Assembly: GCA_938022205.1 (NCBI GenBank)
Contig: CALIEB010000026.1
Location: 62,001 to 126,000, forward strand
Direction: 5' to 3'
DNA: 64,000 nucleotides
Source: an uncultured Anaerolineae bacterium
GTDB taxonomy: Bacteria; Chloroflexota; Anaerolineae; Aggregatilineales; Phototrophicaceae
The notes under the pieces were generated by a model. That model worked only from the letters and a program-made list of their open reading frames with translations. It made no database searches and was not told where the DNA came from. The translations under genes and the position numbers were made by a program. Shown here piece after piece: positions 41,529 to 50,260 of the stretch (within the stretch, counting starts at the first letter, position 1; each line of letters opens with the position of its first letter).

Positions 41529-41557
41529 ACTATACCACCTTTTGAGTGGCTAGTCAA
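41529..41557 (-). promoter_or_regulatory. Sigma70-type promoter for the A-type carrier gene
   Basis: Minus strand TTGACT - 17 nt - TATAGT. Confidence 0.65.
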
Positions 41558-41581
41558 TAAAACAGATAATGTTTAGAAAAA

Positions 41582-42220
41582 TTAAACTGAAGCGGGAATC
41601 CAATACGAACACATGGGTTTTTCGTCAGCGATGCGCGATAATAGGCGTGGCACAACCCCTAGCAGCTTGGCAATAAGTGCCATATCCATGTAGCAAAGTT
41701 GGTTGGTTTCGTGAGATAGCTCACGATAAGGGCAGTTGTGCGTGTAAAGGATATAGCCATCGCGTGTAGCTTCCCAGCTAGCTTGATAACCTTGCCCGCT
41801 TAAGTGCGCGACGACAGCGTCAAGACGCTCGCTCATGCTGCTAGCAGGTAGCGTAGCTTGTGCGCTTAATTCTGCAGCCACATCCTCTAAAATAACGTTA
41901 ATCGTCTTTTCAGGCAAATGCTGATTAAGAGCTTGCAACAGACCAGCCGCGAGCTTACGATAGTTATTCGGAAACTGTGCTTGTCCCTGTTCGGTGAGAG
42001 TATAGACGTGTTGAGGTCTGCCGCGCGTTGCTGCCCTTGCTTCTTGCTTAACGATCTTAACGAAACCACTTTCCTGTAAGCGCGCAAGATGGTGGCGAAT
42101 GGTCACGGTCGTGATGGCACCACGCTGTGCTTTGATGGCAAGCGCGATGTCCTCGACTGTTGCTTGCCCTTGCTGACGTAAAATGGTTAAGATGAGCGTG
42201 CGCGTTTCTTGCATGGACAC
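41582..42220 (-). CDS. SufR-like winged-helix transcriptional regulator with Fe-S-type cysteines
   Basis: N-terminal HTH (GQATVEDIALAIKAQRGAITTVTIRHHLARLQESGFV); C-terminal YILYTHNCPYRELSHETNQLCYMDM...EKPMCSYWI. Confidence 0.8.
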   Translation of the reverse strand: MSMQETRTLILTILRQQGQATVEDIALAIKAQRGAITTVTIRHHLARLQESGFVKIVKQEARAATRGRPQHVYTLTEQGQAQFPNNYRKLAAGLLQALNQHLPEKTINVILEDVAAELSAQATLPASSMSERLDAVVAHLSGQGYQASWEATRDGYILYTHNCPYRELSHETNQLCYMDMALIAKLLGVVPRLLSRIADEKPMCSYWIPASV

Positions 42221-42345
42221 TAGTCTCAGTAACTTAATGGGCGATATGGTAAGTCTTCATCGTTCCTATTGTCAAACGTTCCCTTATGATGATAGCATTG
42301 TCTTGGCTTAAAACACATTACAACGTCCTTAAAGGTTAGAAAAAC

Positions 42346-43182
42346 GTGCCATATAAAGTCGCATTTCAGGGCATTCATGGGGCATATTCTGAACAGGCGA
42401 TACGCCAGCATTTTGGGGAGGATGTACAAGCTATTCCACAGGCAGATTTTTCGGCGTTGTTTGAGGTCTTGCAAACGCGCCAAGTTGATTTTGCGCTACT
42501 GCCGATTGAGAACGCGCTAGCTGGTGCTGTAAGCGGTGCGTATGAACTGCTTATGGACTACGATGTGCGCATTCAGGCGGAGGTAATTTATCACGTTCAT
42601 CACAACTTACTCGCTCCTAGAGGCTGCACACTCGCAGATATTCAGTTTGTGCGGTCGCACCCACAAGCTCTAGCGCAATGCGAGCGTTTTTTGAAGCGGC
42701 ATAGCCTTAAGCCTGTTGTGTGGTATGATACGGCGGGAGCTGCGCATGACCTTGCACGTGACAAACAGACGCAAACGGCAGCTATCGCCAGCCGCTTAGC
42801 CGCTGAGCTTTATGACCTAGACGTGATTGCACCAGAGATTGAAGATGTGCCGTTTAATTTTACACGCTTTTTTCTCTTAGGACATGATGACCCGCAACCG
42901 TCAGATTACAATAAAACGTCACTGGTGTTCGCGGTAAGACATCGCCCATCGGCGTTATACGATTGCTTGGGTGAGTTCGCTAGTCGCGGCATCAATCTCA
43001 CCAAGATTGAATCGCGCCCGCGGCGCAACCGCCCTTGGGAGCCAATTTTTTTCCTCGACTTTGAAGGATATTGGCGCGATGCGCCTTGCCAAGAAGCGTT
43101 GATGCAGCTTTTGCAAAAAGCCTCGTTTGTCAAGATGCTTGGCTCTTATCCTGCTGTCAAAACCCACCCCATAGGAATTTAG
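42346..43182 (+). CDS. pheA: Prephenate dehydratase
   Basis: AFQGIHGAYSEQAIRQHFGED, LLPIENALAGAV, NFTRFFLLG, ACT region GINLTKIESRPRRNRPWEPIFFLDFEG. Confidence 0.95.
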   Translation: MPYKVAFQGIHGAYSEQAIRQHFGEDVQAIPQADFSALFEVLQTRQVDFALLPIENALAGAVSGAYELLMDYDVRIQAEVIYHVHHNLLAPRGCTLADIQFVRSHPQALAQCERFLKRHSLKPVVWYDTAGAAHDLARDKQTQTAAIASRLAAELYDLDVIAPEIEDVPFNFTRFFLLGHDDPQPSDYNKTSLVFAVRHRPSALYDCLGEFASRGINLTKIESRPRRNRPWEPIFFLDFEGYWRDAPCQEALMQLLQKASFVKMLGSYPAVKTHPIGI

Positions 43183-43186
43183 CACA

Positions 43187-44242
43187 ATGAAAAAACTGGA
43201 CGCAGCGATTTTAGGTGCAACCGGTGCCGTAGGACAGCGGTTTATTCAACTGCTTGAGCATCACCCATGGTTTCGCGTAGCAGAAGTGGTGGGTAACACC
43301 AGCGCAGGCAAACGCTATGGCGACGCAGTGCGCTGGGTGTTGGATGGGCATCCGCCTGTCGACGTAGCGAACATGGTGATTAAATCGTTGGATGATGCAT
43401 TAACGTCTCCGCTGCTGTTCTCTGCGTTGCCTAAAGAAGCCGCAATAGAAGTAGAAGCGCGCTTTGCACAGCAAGGTCATTGGGTATGCACAAACGCTTC
43501 TGCTAACCGCATGGAAGAAGATGTGCCGCTGTTGCTACCCGAAGCCAACGCTGACCATTTAGCGTTGCTCAAAGTCCAGCAGGCAAAACGCGGTTGGTCG
43601 GGTGGCATCATCGCTAACTCGAACTGCACGGCAATGCCTGTTGTCATGGCACTTGCGCCACTAAAGCCCTTTGGCATTCGCAAAGTACATATGGTGAGTG
43701 AGCAAGCCATCAGCGGCGCAGGGTATCCAGGCGTGGCATCGCTTGACATCGTCGATAACGTTATTCCTTATGTTAGCGGTGATGAGGACAAGCTCGAGAC
43801 TGAGACGTTGAAGATGCTCGGCACGCTAGAAGGCGAGCGCGTGGTAATGCTAGACGCTGTGATGAGCGCGACTTGCACGCGCGTACCTGTCATTGACGGG
43901 CATGTGGTTGTGGTTTCACTAGAGCTTGAACAACGCCCGAGCTTAGAGGCTGTGATAAGCGCGTGGGAGGCGTTTGAATCGCCTGAAAGCGTGCGTGGAC
44001 TGCCGAGCGCGCCGACACCGCCGCTTTACTATCTGCGGCAAATTGACCGACCACAGCCGCGTCGTGACCGCAACGCTGGTGGCGGCATGGCGACCACTAT
44101 CGGTCGGCTGCGGCCATGCCCTATCTTAGGCTATAAGTTCGTGACATTGGCGCATAACACGATACGCGGGGCAGCGGGCGGCAGCCTGTTAAACGCAGAA
44201 CTCATGGCGCGTGAAGGCATCTTTGCAGACTTTACGGTGTAG
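43187..44242 (+). CDS. asd: Aspartate-semialdehyde dehydrogenase
   Basis: AAILGATGAVGQRFIQLLEHHPWF, IIANSNCTAMPVVMALAPL, SGAGYPGVASLDIVDNVIPYVSGDEDKLETE. Confidence 0.94.
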   Translation: MKKLDAAILGATGAVGQRFIQLLEHHPWFRVAEVVGNTSAGKRYGDAVRWVLDGHPPVDVANMVIKSLDDALTSPLLFSALPKEAAIEVEARFAQQGHWVCTNASANRMEEDVPLLLPEANADHLALLKVQQAKRGWSGGIIANSNCTAMPVVMALAPLKPFGIRKVHMVSEQAISGAGYPGVASLDIVDNVIPYVSGDEDKLETETLKMLGTLEGERVVMLDAVMSATCTRVPVIDGHVVVVSLELEQRPSLEAVISAWEAFESPESVRGLPSAPTPPLYYLRQIDRPQPRRDRNAGGGMATTIGRLRPCPILGYKFVTLAHNTIRGAAGGSLLNAELMAREGIFADFTV

Positions 44243-44298
44243 CCAAAGCCGTGTCTAGGTGTTATTGTGTGTAACTAATCCAACTCGGGAGCTTTTCC

Positions 44299-45492
44299 AT
44301 GAAAGTTTTTATCGCAGGTATTGACGGATATTTGGGGTGGGCGTTGGCGCAATACATGACCCATCAGGGGCATGACGTGGCGGGTGTTGACTTGCTGCTG
44401 AGACGGCAGTGGGTAGCGGAGGTCAACAGCGACAGTGCTATCCCGATTTATTCGCACGGCGAGCGCGTACATGCTTTTCAGCAGCATTTCAACAAGCCGC
44501 TCGATTTTCGTGTGGGGGATTTGTGCGACTACGATTTCGTGACCAAAGTGCTTGACGATTTTCGCCCTGATGCCATTGTACATTTGGGGCAAATGCCGTC
44601 CGCACCCTATTCGATGATTGACCAAAAGCACAGCGTTTGGACACAGGTGAACAACATCGTGTCTAACCTTAACTTGCTTTGGGCAATGCGTGAAGTGGTG
44701 CCGGATGCGCACCTTGTCAAGCTCGGCACGATGGGCGAATATGGTCAGCCGAATATCGACATTCCTGAAGGTTTTTTCGAGGTTGAGTTTCGCGGGCGCA
44801 AGGATTATCTTCCGTTTCCACGCCAAGCAGGCAGCTGGTATCACCAAAGCAAGGTACATGACTCGCACAACACACACTTTGCCTGCAAGATTTGGGGTCT
44901 GCGAGCCACCGACATTATGCAAGGTGTGGTTTTTGGCACACAATTCCCCGGGCTTGGCAATGACCCACGCTTGAGAACACGGCTTGACTTTGACCAATGC
45001 TTTGGAACGGCGATTAACCGCTTCTGTGTACAAGCTGTTGTTAATCATCCGCTTACGTTGTTTGGCGCGGGTACGATGCGTCGCGGCTTCCTGCCGCTGC
45101 GCGATGCGATGCGCTGCTTGACACTGGCGGTAGAAAACCCGGCACAAAAGGGCGAATATCGCGTGTTTAACCAATTTGCAGAGGCGTACAGCATCAGCGA
45201 GCTGGCTTATATGACACAAGAAGTTGGAGCGGAATTGGGGCTTAACGTTGCGGTGAAGCACTATGACAACCCACGCACAGAGCTAGAAGAGCATTACTAC
45301 AACCCTGACCGCGAAAACTTGTTGAAGATTGGCTACACGCCCTCACAAGACGTAAAGTCTGAGATGCGTTTGATGATTGAGGACTTGCTGGCACACAAAG
45401 ACCACATCCAAAAGTACGCCCATGTGCTTGTGCCAGACATTCGCTGGGATGGCACACGGCGTAAATCCGCCGAAATTGCGCCTAAAACTTAA
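44299..45492 (+). CDS. sqdB: UDP-sulfoquinovose synthase (SqdB/SQD1 family)
   Basis: LGQMPSAPYSMIDQKHSVWTQVNN, DAHLVKLGTMGEYGQPNIDIPEG, SWYHQSKVHDSHNTHFACKIWGLRATDIMQGVVFG. Confidence 0.92.
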   Translation: MKVFIAGIDGYLGWALAQYMTHQGHDVAGVDLLLRRQWVAEVNSDSAIPIYSHGERVHAFQQHFNKPLDFRVGDLCDYDFVTKVLDDFRPDAIVHLGQMPSAPYSMIDQKHSVWTQVNNIVSNLNLLWAMREVVPDAHLVKLGTMGEYGQPNIDIPEGFFEVEFRGRKDYLPFPRQAGSWYHQSKVHDSHNTHFACKIWGLRATDIMQGVVFGTQFPGLGNDPRLRTRLDFDQCFGTAINRFCVQAVVNHPLTLFGAGTMRRGFLPLRDAMRCLTLAVENPAQKGEYRVFNQFAEAYSISELAYMTQEVGAELGLNVAVKHYDNPRTELEEHYYNPDRENLLKIGYTPSQDVKSEMRLMIEDLLAHKDHIQKYAHVLVPDIRWDGTRRKSAEIAPKT

Positions 45493-45568
45493 GGTTGGGG
45501 CAAAGCAGCGCGTTTTCAGGCGCGGGAACAACCCCGCGCCTTTGATTTGCTATGAGGAGTATAGAACA

Positions 45569-46891
45569 ATGGTGCAGTGGTTAGTTTGGCGTGACTTGGC
45601 GGAAGAAGCGCGAGCAAAGATTTTACGTCGCGCTGAAAAGGACATTAGCGACCTGTTTCCGCTCGCGCAAGAGGTCATTCAGAGCGTGAAAACACGTGGC
45701 GATGAGGCGGTTGTGGCGTATGCTCGCCGCTTCGACTGCCCAACGTTTGAGGCGGGAATGCTGCGCGCAACGCCAGATGATTTCAAGCAAGCGCGCGCGC
45801 GCTTAAACCCCGACATTATTCGAGCGATTGAGCTAGCACACCAAAACATTCTCACGTTCCACAAAGAACAAATGCCCGAACCCATGTGGTTTACCGAAGT
45901 CAGCAAGGGCATTATGGCGGGGGAGAAGGTTACGCCGATTACGAGCGTAGGGTTATACGTGCCACGTGGCAAGGGAGCGTTCCCGTCGGTGATGCTCATG
46001 CTGGCAACGCCCGCCAAAGTCGCGGGTGTCGAGCGTGTTGTCATTGTCACGCCGCCGACCCCTGAGGGCAAAGCCGACGATGCCTCATTGGTTGCCGCCG
46101 ACATCGTCGGGCTCCATGAAGTGTACGTTGTGGGTGGCATGCAGGCTGTTGCCGCGCTGGCATATGGCACAGAAACCATCCCCAAAGTTGCCAAAGTTAT
46201 CGGCCCGGGCAGCAGTTATGTGTCTGCGGCAAAACGCTTGCTTTTTGGGGTTTTTGACGTAGGGCTGCCGGCGGGACCCAGTGAGTCTATCATTTTAGCG
46301 GACGAGACGGCTAATCCCGAACTTGCTGCGTTGGATTTGCTGGTAGAGGCGGAGCATGGTGCAGAATCCTCTGCGCTGTTGGTGACGCACAGCGAAGGTG
46401 TGGCGCGTGCTGTGCGCGATGCGCTGCCGCACCTTATCGCAGAGTTGCCAGAATGGCGACGCAATTTCGTGAACAGTGTGCTGTCGAACTATGGCGGGAT
46501 TGTGCTTACTGAAAGCCTCGAAGATTCTATTGCGTTTGTTAACGACTACGCCCCTGAACATCTTGAGCTTTTGGTCAAAGAGCCGTTTGTTGTGTTGAAC
46601 CAAATTAAGAACGCGGGTGAAATCCTGCTAGGCGAGATGACCCCAATTCCTACGGCAAACTACGCGCTGGGGCTTAACGCGATTTTGCCGACCGGTGGCT
46701 TTGCGCGCACGTTCTCTTCGGTAAGCGTGTGGGATTTTCTCAAGCGCAGCGGCGTAGGTTACCTATCACGACAAGGCTATATGAGCTTGCAGGGGGCAGT
46801 AGCGCGCCTTGCGGACTACGAAGACTTTCCCGCCCATGCTATGGCAATTCGTAAGCGCAACCGCATCTTAGGCATCCCCGATGAGTCATGA
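45569..46891 (+). CDS. hisD: Histidinol dehydrogenase
   Basis: VGLYVPRGKGAFPSVMLMLATPAKVAGV, VIGPGSSYVSAAKRLLFG, GPSESIILADETANPELAALDLLVEAEHG. Start trimmed to ATG 45569. Confidence 0.95.
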   Translation: MVQWLVWRDLAEEARAKILRRAEKDISDLFPLAQEVIQSVKTRGDEAVVAYARRFDCPTFEAGMLRATPDDFKQARARLNPDIIRAIELAHQNILTFHKEQMPEPMWFTEVSKGIMAGEKVTPITSVGLYVPRGKGAFPSVMLMLATPAKVAGVERVVIVTPPTPEGKADDASLVAADIVGLHEVYVVGGMQAVAALAYGTETIPKVAKVIGPGSSYVSAAKRLLFGVFDVGLPAGPSESIILADETANPELAALDLLVEAEHGAESSALLVTHSEGVARAVRDALPHLIAELPEWRRNFVNSVLSNYGGIVLTESLEDSIAFVNDYAPEHLELLVKEPFVVLNQIKNAGEILLGEMTPIPTANYALGLNAILPTGGFARTFSSVSVWDFLKRSGVGYLSRQGYMSLQGAVARLADYEDFPAHAMAIRKRNRILGIPDES

Positions 46892-48101
46892 CGTGTTGCA
46901 AGCAGTCCGCGACTTGCAATTTGTCGACATTGCACGCGCTGAATTGCTGCTGTGGCGTTTTTTCGAAGAGGAATTAGGATTGGGGGTGCGCGAGGTTAAG
47001 CTCACCCCTAAACCTACGTCGCTTAACTCATTTAACGGCGTGCTGACACTGCGCGACGGAGCGCGACGGTTTTTCAAGACACACACAGAAGCGCACACGA
47101 TTATTGGCGAATACTATCACGCGCAAACGTTGGCAGACGCAGGATACCCCGTCATTCAACCAGTGTTTGTGTCGACTGAAGTGGGCAAGCAAATGCTGCT
47201 CTACGAGGTCATCGAGGACATCGCGGTGTTTGACTATGCGTGGCAGGTTGAATGCGGCGTGATTGACGATTGGCAAAGTTTACGCGAAGCGCAAGCATTT
47301 GCTGATGACACGCTGTTGGCAATCTACCGACGAACGCTGCGCGAACAGCATGACAGCAGCCAAGCTCCAATTCACCAACTGTTCTATCATCGTATCGTTG
47401 GGGGACGGCTTGATAGCTTTTACGCTGGACAAAGCCTTTTGCTGCCTGACGTAGGTGAAGTCGCTTGGGAAGACTTAGCACAATGGCAGTGGACAATTAA
47501 TGGGCAAGAATACAACCAATCACTAGACGCACTGCTAGCACAGGCACGGCAACGCTTATACCCGCAGCGATTTCGGCTAGCTGTGGTTGGGCATGGCGAC
47601 GCGCACAACGGCAACGTGTTTTTTAACTCAGACACGCGCCGCCTGACTTACTTTGACCCAGCGTTTGCTGGGTATCATGACCCACTTTTGGACTTGGTCA
47701 AACCGTTGTTTCACAACGTGTTTGCCATGTGGATGTACTTCCCGCGCGAGATTGCCACTGGCTTAGCGATACGCTGTGACTTGCAGGGACAACGCAGCGT
47801 TGTCACGCACAATTTCAAGCTGCCTGCGATACGACAAATGTTTTGGGAAAGCAAAATCGAGCGCGTACTAAAGCCGCTGCTGCAAGACCTTAAGCGGCGC
47901 GACTTGCTGGCTGCGGATTGGCGCGAAACTTTTAAGCTGGCATTGCTGTGCTGTCCGCTGTTGACGATGAACCTCGCTGACCGCGTGCGCTTTAGCCCAG
48001 AAATCGCCTTGCTAGGGCTGTGCATGAGCGTAGAAATGGGCGCAGAAAGTAACGGCACGCGGAGCCTATTAGACACGACACTCGACACGCTACTCAGCTA
48101 A
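46881..48101 (+). CDS. Aminoglycoside phosphotransferase-fold kinase-like protein
   Basis: RLAVVGHGDAHNGNVFFNSDTRRLTYFDPAFAGYHDPLLDLVKPLFHN (catalytic loop and DP motif); RRFFKTHTEA. Confidence 0.7.
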   Translation: MSHDVLQAVRDLQFVDIARAELLLWRFFEEELGLGVREVKLTPKPTSLNSFNGVLTLRDGARRFFKTHTEAHTIIGEYYHAQTLADAGYPVIQPVFVSTEVGKQMLLYEVIEDIAVFDYAWQVECGVIDDWQSLREAQAFADDTLLAIYRRTLREQHDSSQAPIHQLFYHRIVGGRLDSFYAGQSLLLPDVGEVAWEDLAQWQWTINGQEYNQSLDALLAQARQRLYPQRFRLAVVGHGDAHNGNVFFNSDTRRLTYFDPAFAGYHDPLLDLVKPLFHNVFAMWMYFPREIATGLAIRCDLQGQRSVVTHNFKLPAIRQMFWESKIERVLKPLLQDLKRRDLLAADWRETFKLALLCCPLLTMNLADRVRFSPEIALLGLCMSVEMGAESNGTRSLLDTTLDTLLS

Positions 48102-49097
48102 ATTCAAAGCCTCTAGCAGTGCCTTAAACGAACGAGACTGCTCATAAAACACGTATTTGACAGGCAAGGCAATAACATGCTTGCCGCCAATCGTGCGCAG
48201 ATGCTCTACAGCCGTTAGCAGCACGCTTTGCTTAATGGTTAGCGTAACGGTATACCATGTGTCGCCTGTTGTGCCGTGAATAGGCGAAATAGTTGGCGCG
48301 AGCAACCCGCGCGTCGTGGGGTTTTCTAACACGCGGGCTGTCACCTGCTCGGGACTATCGCCTCGAATATCTGCTGTAAGTTGGTAGTAATCGCGTCCGC
48401 TTAACGATGCGTCAATGTATTCCAGCATCAGGCGTGTGCTTTCACGCAAGGCAGAGCTGGCGCGCAAGGCGGCGCGATTGCCAATCAAGCAGGCTTGTGA
48501 CGCTGTGATAGTGCCACCGCGAATAGGTTTGAGATGGTTCTCACGCAGGGTCGTGCCGGACTGCGTCAGGTCAACGATGATGTCTGCGTAACCAATAGTA
48601 GGTGCGGCTTCAATCGCGCCTTCTGACTTTACGATGGTGAAGTGATGAATGTGATGTTTGTGAAAAAACTGCTTTGTTAGGTTTGGAAAAGTGGTAGCAA
48701 TGCGCAAGTTGCGGCGGTAGGTGTCACGCACGTCTTGGGCTACTCGTGCTAGGTCGAGAATGTTCTCCACGTCGACCCACGCTTCAGGAACAGCGACGAC
48801 CAAATCGCAATGCCCGTAGCCAAGTTTGTCGTGCAGTATAATCAGATTATCGCTCCAGTTCTCTTGCACAACGTCTAACCCTGTAATACCCAGCTGTGCC
48901 GTGCCGTCCGCGACCTTGTACACCACGTCTTTGACGCGCTGAAACAAGACATTGAGGGCAGGCAAGCGGCTGATTTTGCCGGTGTATTGGCGCGGATTAG
49001 GTTTGCTAACTTTTAAGCCCGCTTCTTTTAGAAAGGTGTCCGTTGGCTCAGCAATGACACCCTTACTCGGCAGGGCAAGCGTGAACATCTCACTCAT
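48090..49097 (-). CDS. hisG: ATP phosphoribosyltransferase catalytic subunit
   Basis: FTLALPSKGVIAEPTDTFLKEAGLKV, DGTAQLGITGLDVVQEN, IVKSEGAIEAAPTIGYADIIVDLTQSGTTLRENHLKPI. Confidence 0.93.
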   Translation of the reverse strand: MSEMFTLALPSKGVIAEPTDTFLKEAGLKVSKPNPRQYTGKISRLPALNVLFQRVKDVVYKVADGTAQLGITGLDVVQENWSDNLIILHDKLGYGHCDLVVAVPEAWVDVENILDLARVAQDVRDTYRRNLRIATTFPNLTKQFFHKHHIHHFTIVKSEGAIEAAPTIGYADIIVDLTQSGTTLRENHLKPIRGGTITASQACLIGNRAALRASSALRESTRLMLEYIDASLSGRDYYQLTADIRGDSPEQVTARVLENPTTRGLLAPTISPIHGTTGDTWYTVTLTIKQSVLLTAVEHLRTIGGKHVIALPVKYVFYEQSRSFKALLEALNLAE

Positions 49098-49103
49098 AGA
49101 GCT

Positions 49104-50177
49104 TTAGGCTTCCTTTTGGTGTGATGAGGTGGTTGGACGTGGCAAAAAATGCTCTAGGTGCAGCGCAAAGCCTGTAGCAGGTACTTCGATGCCGCCAACG
49201 ATGTAACCAAGCTCATCGTAGCGTCCACCATTAGCCAGCACAGTGCCGTTGTCATCGACGAAAGCAAACACACAGCCTGTATAGTAGTCCCAACTGTGCG
49301 CAAGATTGGGTTGTAGCGTGATATGTTCAGCAGCGATGCCTTGCGCAAGCAGTGCATCAATCGTGGCTTGCCAGCGGTTGCAAAAGGCTTGTGTTGTTTC
49401 ATCGCTGAAAGGCAAAAGAGCTGTTAAGGTCGGTAGACTGTGAGCATCTCCCTTAAAAGCTGTCCATGTGTCTAAGTAACCTTTAAGAGTTTGTGCGGCT
49501 GCCTCGTCAATATGCTGCGCACTGCGCGCTAGAATGCCATTGACAATGTCATGACGACTGCGACCGCCCATTGTTGCGCCATAGCGCGTTGAATCGAGCA
49601 GGACGTTCAGTATGTGGCTTGTTTGTTCCGTAGTGTTAAGCGTGCTGATGGGGCTGCTTTGCACGAGCATCTCTAGCGTAAGCTGCTGCGAAGCATGCGT
49701 TAACATGCGCGCCACAAAAGCATCTAAGCCAAACTGGCGTAAGATATGACGATGCAAGCCAACATGCCCAAGATAGAGCGTACTCTCAGATTTGCCCAAG
49801 TGCGCAAGGGCTTGAGCAGCGAGCGCGATGACTTCAACATCAGCCTGTAAAGCTGCATCCCCAAGAAGTTCGATGCCTGCGCTGAGCATTTGCTGTGGTT
49901 TGCCATGCTTTTCTTGGAAAATATAACCGCTAAACTGCCAACGGATAGGCGTTTGGTATGCACCGCGCACGTAGTGGCTCATTGCAGCGGCGGTGAATTC
50001 AGGACGCAGCGCAAAAGTCACACCATCTTTTTCGAACATGTAAAGATTTTCTGCGATTTGCGCGCTAGCACGTGTGAGAAAAAGGTCGGCATGTTCGACA
50101 AGATCGACCTCAAGCCATGTGTAGCCTCGCTGGTAAAAAAAGTCAGCGAGCTGTTTGCGCAGGTTAAGAGCGTGCAT
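49104..50177 (-). CDS. hisZ: ATP phosphoribosyltransferase regulatory subunit (HisZ, HisRS-like)
   Basis: LRPEFTAAAMSHYV, RWQFSGYIFQEKHGKPQQMLSAGIELLG, YYTGCVFAFVDDNGTVLANGGRYDEL. Confidence 0.88.
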   Translation of the reverse strand: MHALNLRKQLADFFYQRGYTWLEVDLVEHADLFLTRASAQIAENLYMFEKDGVTFALRPEFTAAAMSHYVRGAYQTPIRWQFSGYIFQEKHGKPQQMLSAGIELLGDAALQADVEVIALAAQALAHLGKSESTLYLGHVGLHRHILRQFGLDAFVARMLTHASQQLTLEMLVQSSPISTLNTTEQTSHILNVLLDSTRYGATMGGRSRHDIVNGILARSAQHIDEAAAQTLKGYLDTWTAFKGDAHSLPTLTALLPFSDETTQAFCNRWQATIDALLAQGIAAEHITLQPNLAHSWDYYTGCVFAFVDDNGTVLANGGRYDELGYIVGGIEVPATGFALHLEHFLPRPTTSSHQKEA

Positions 50178-50184
50178 GACACCT

Positions 50185-50250
50185 TCTCTGTTTAAGTGTG
50201 TTGATTACAGCATTGAGATAATAACGCAAAACCGCCCACTTAAACAGAGA
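50185..50250. promoter_or_regulatory. 14-bp perfect inverted repeat overlapping the hisZ Shine-Dalgarno region
   Basis: TCTCTGTTTAAGTG at 50185-50198 and CACTTAAACAGAGA at 50237-50250; minus-strand AGAAGG SD at 50182-50187. Confidence 0.75.
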
Positions 50251-50260
50251 GCCTTTTTGG

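Noticed and set aside
44275-45261. 328-aa antisense ORF opposite sqdB
   Set aside because: Lies wholly opposite a well-conserved sqdB; composition is that of an antisense frame (His/Arg/Val rich, no motif); no RBS or family signature.
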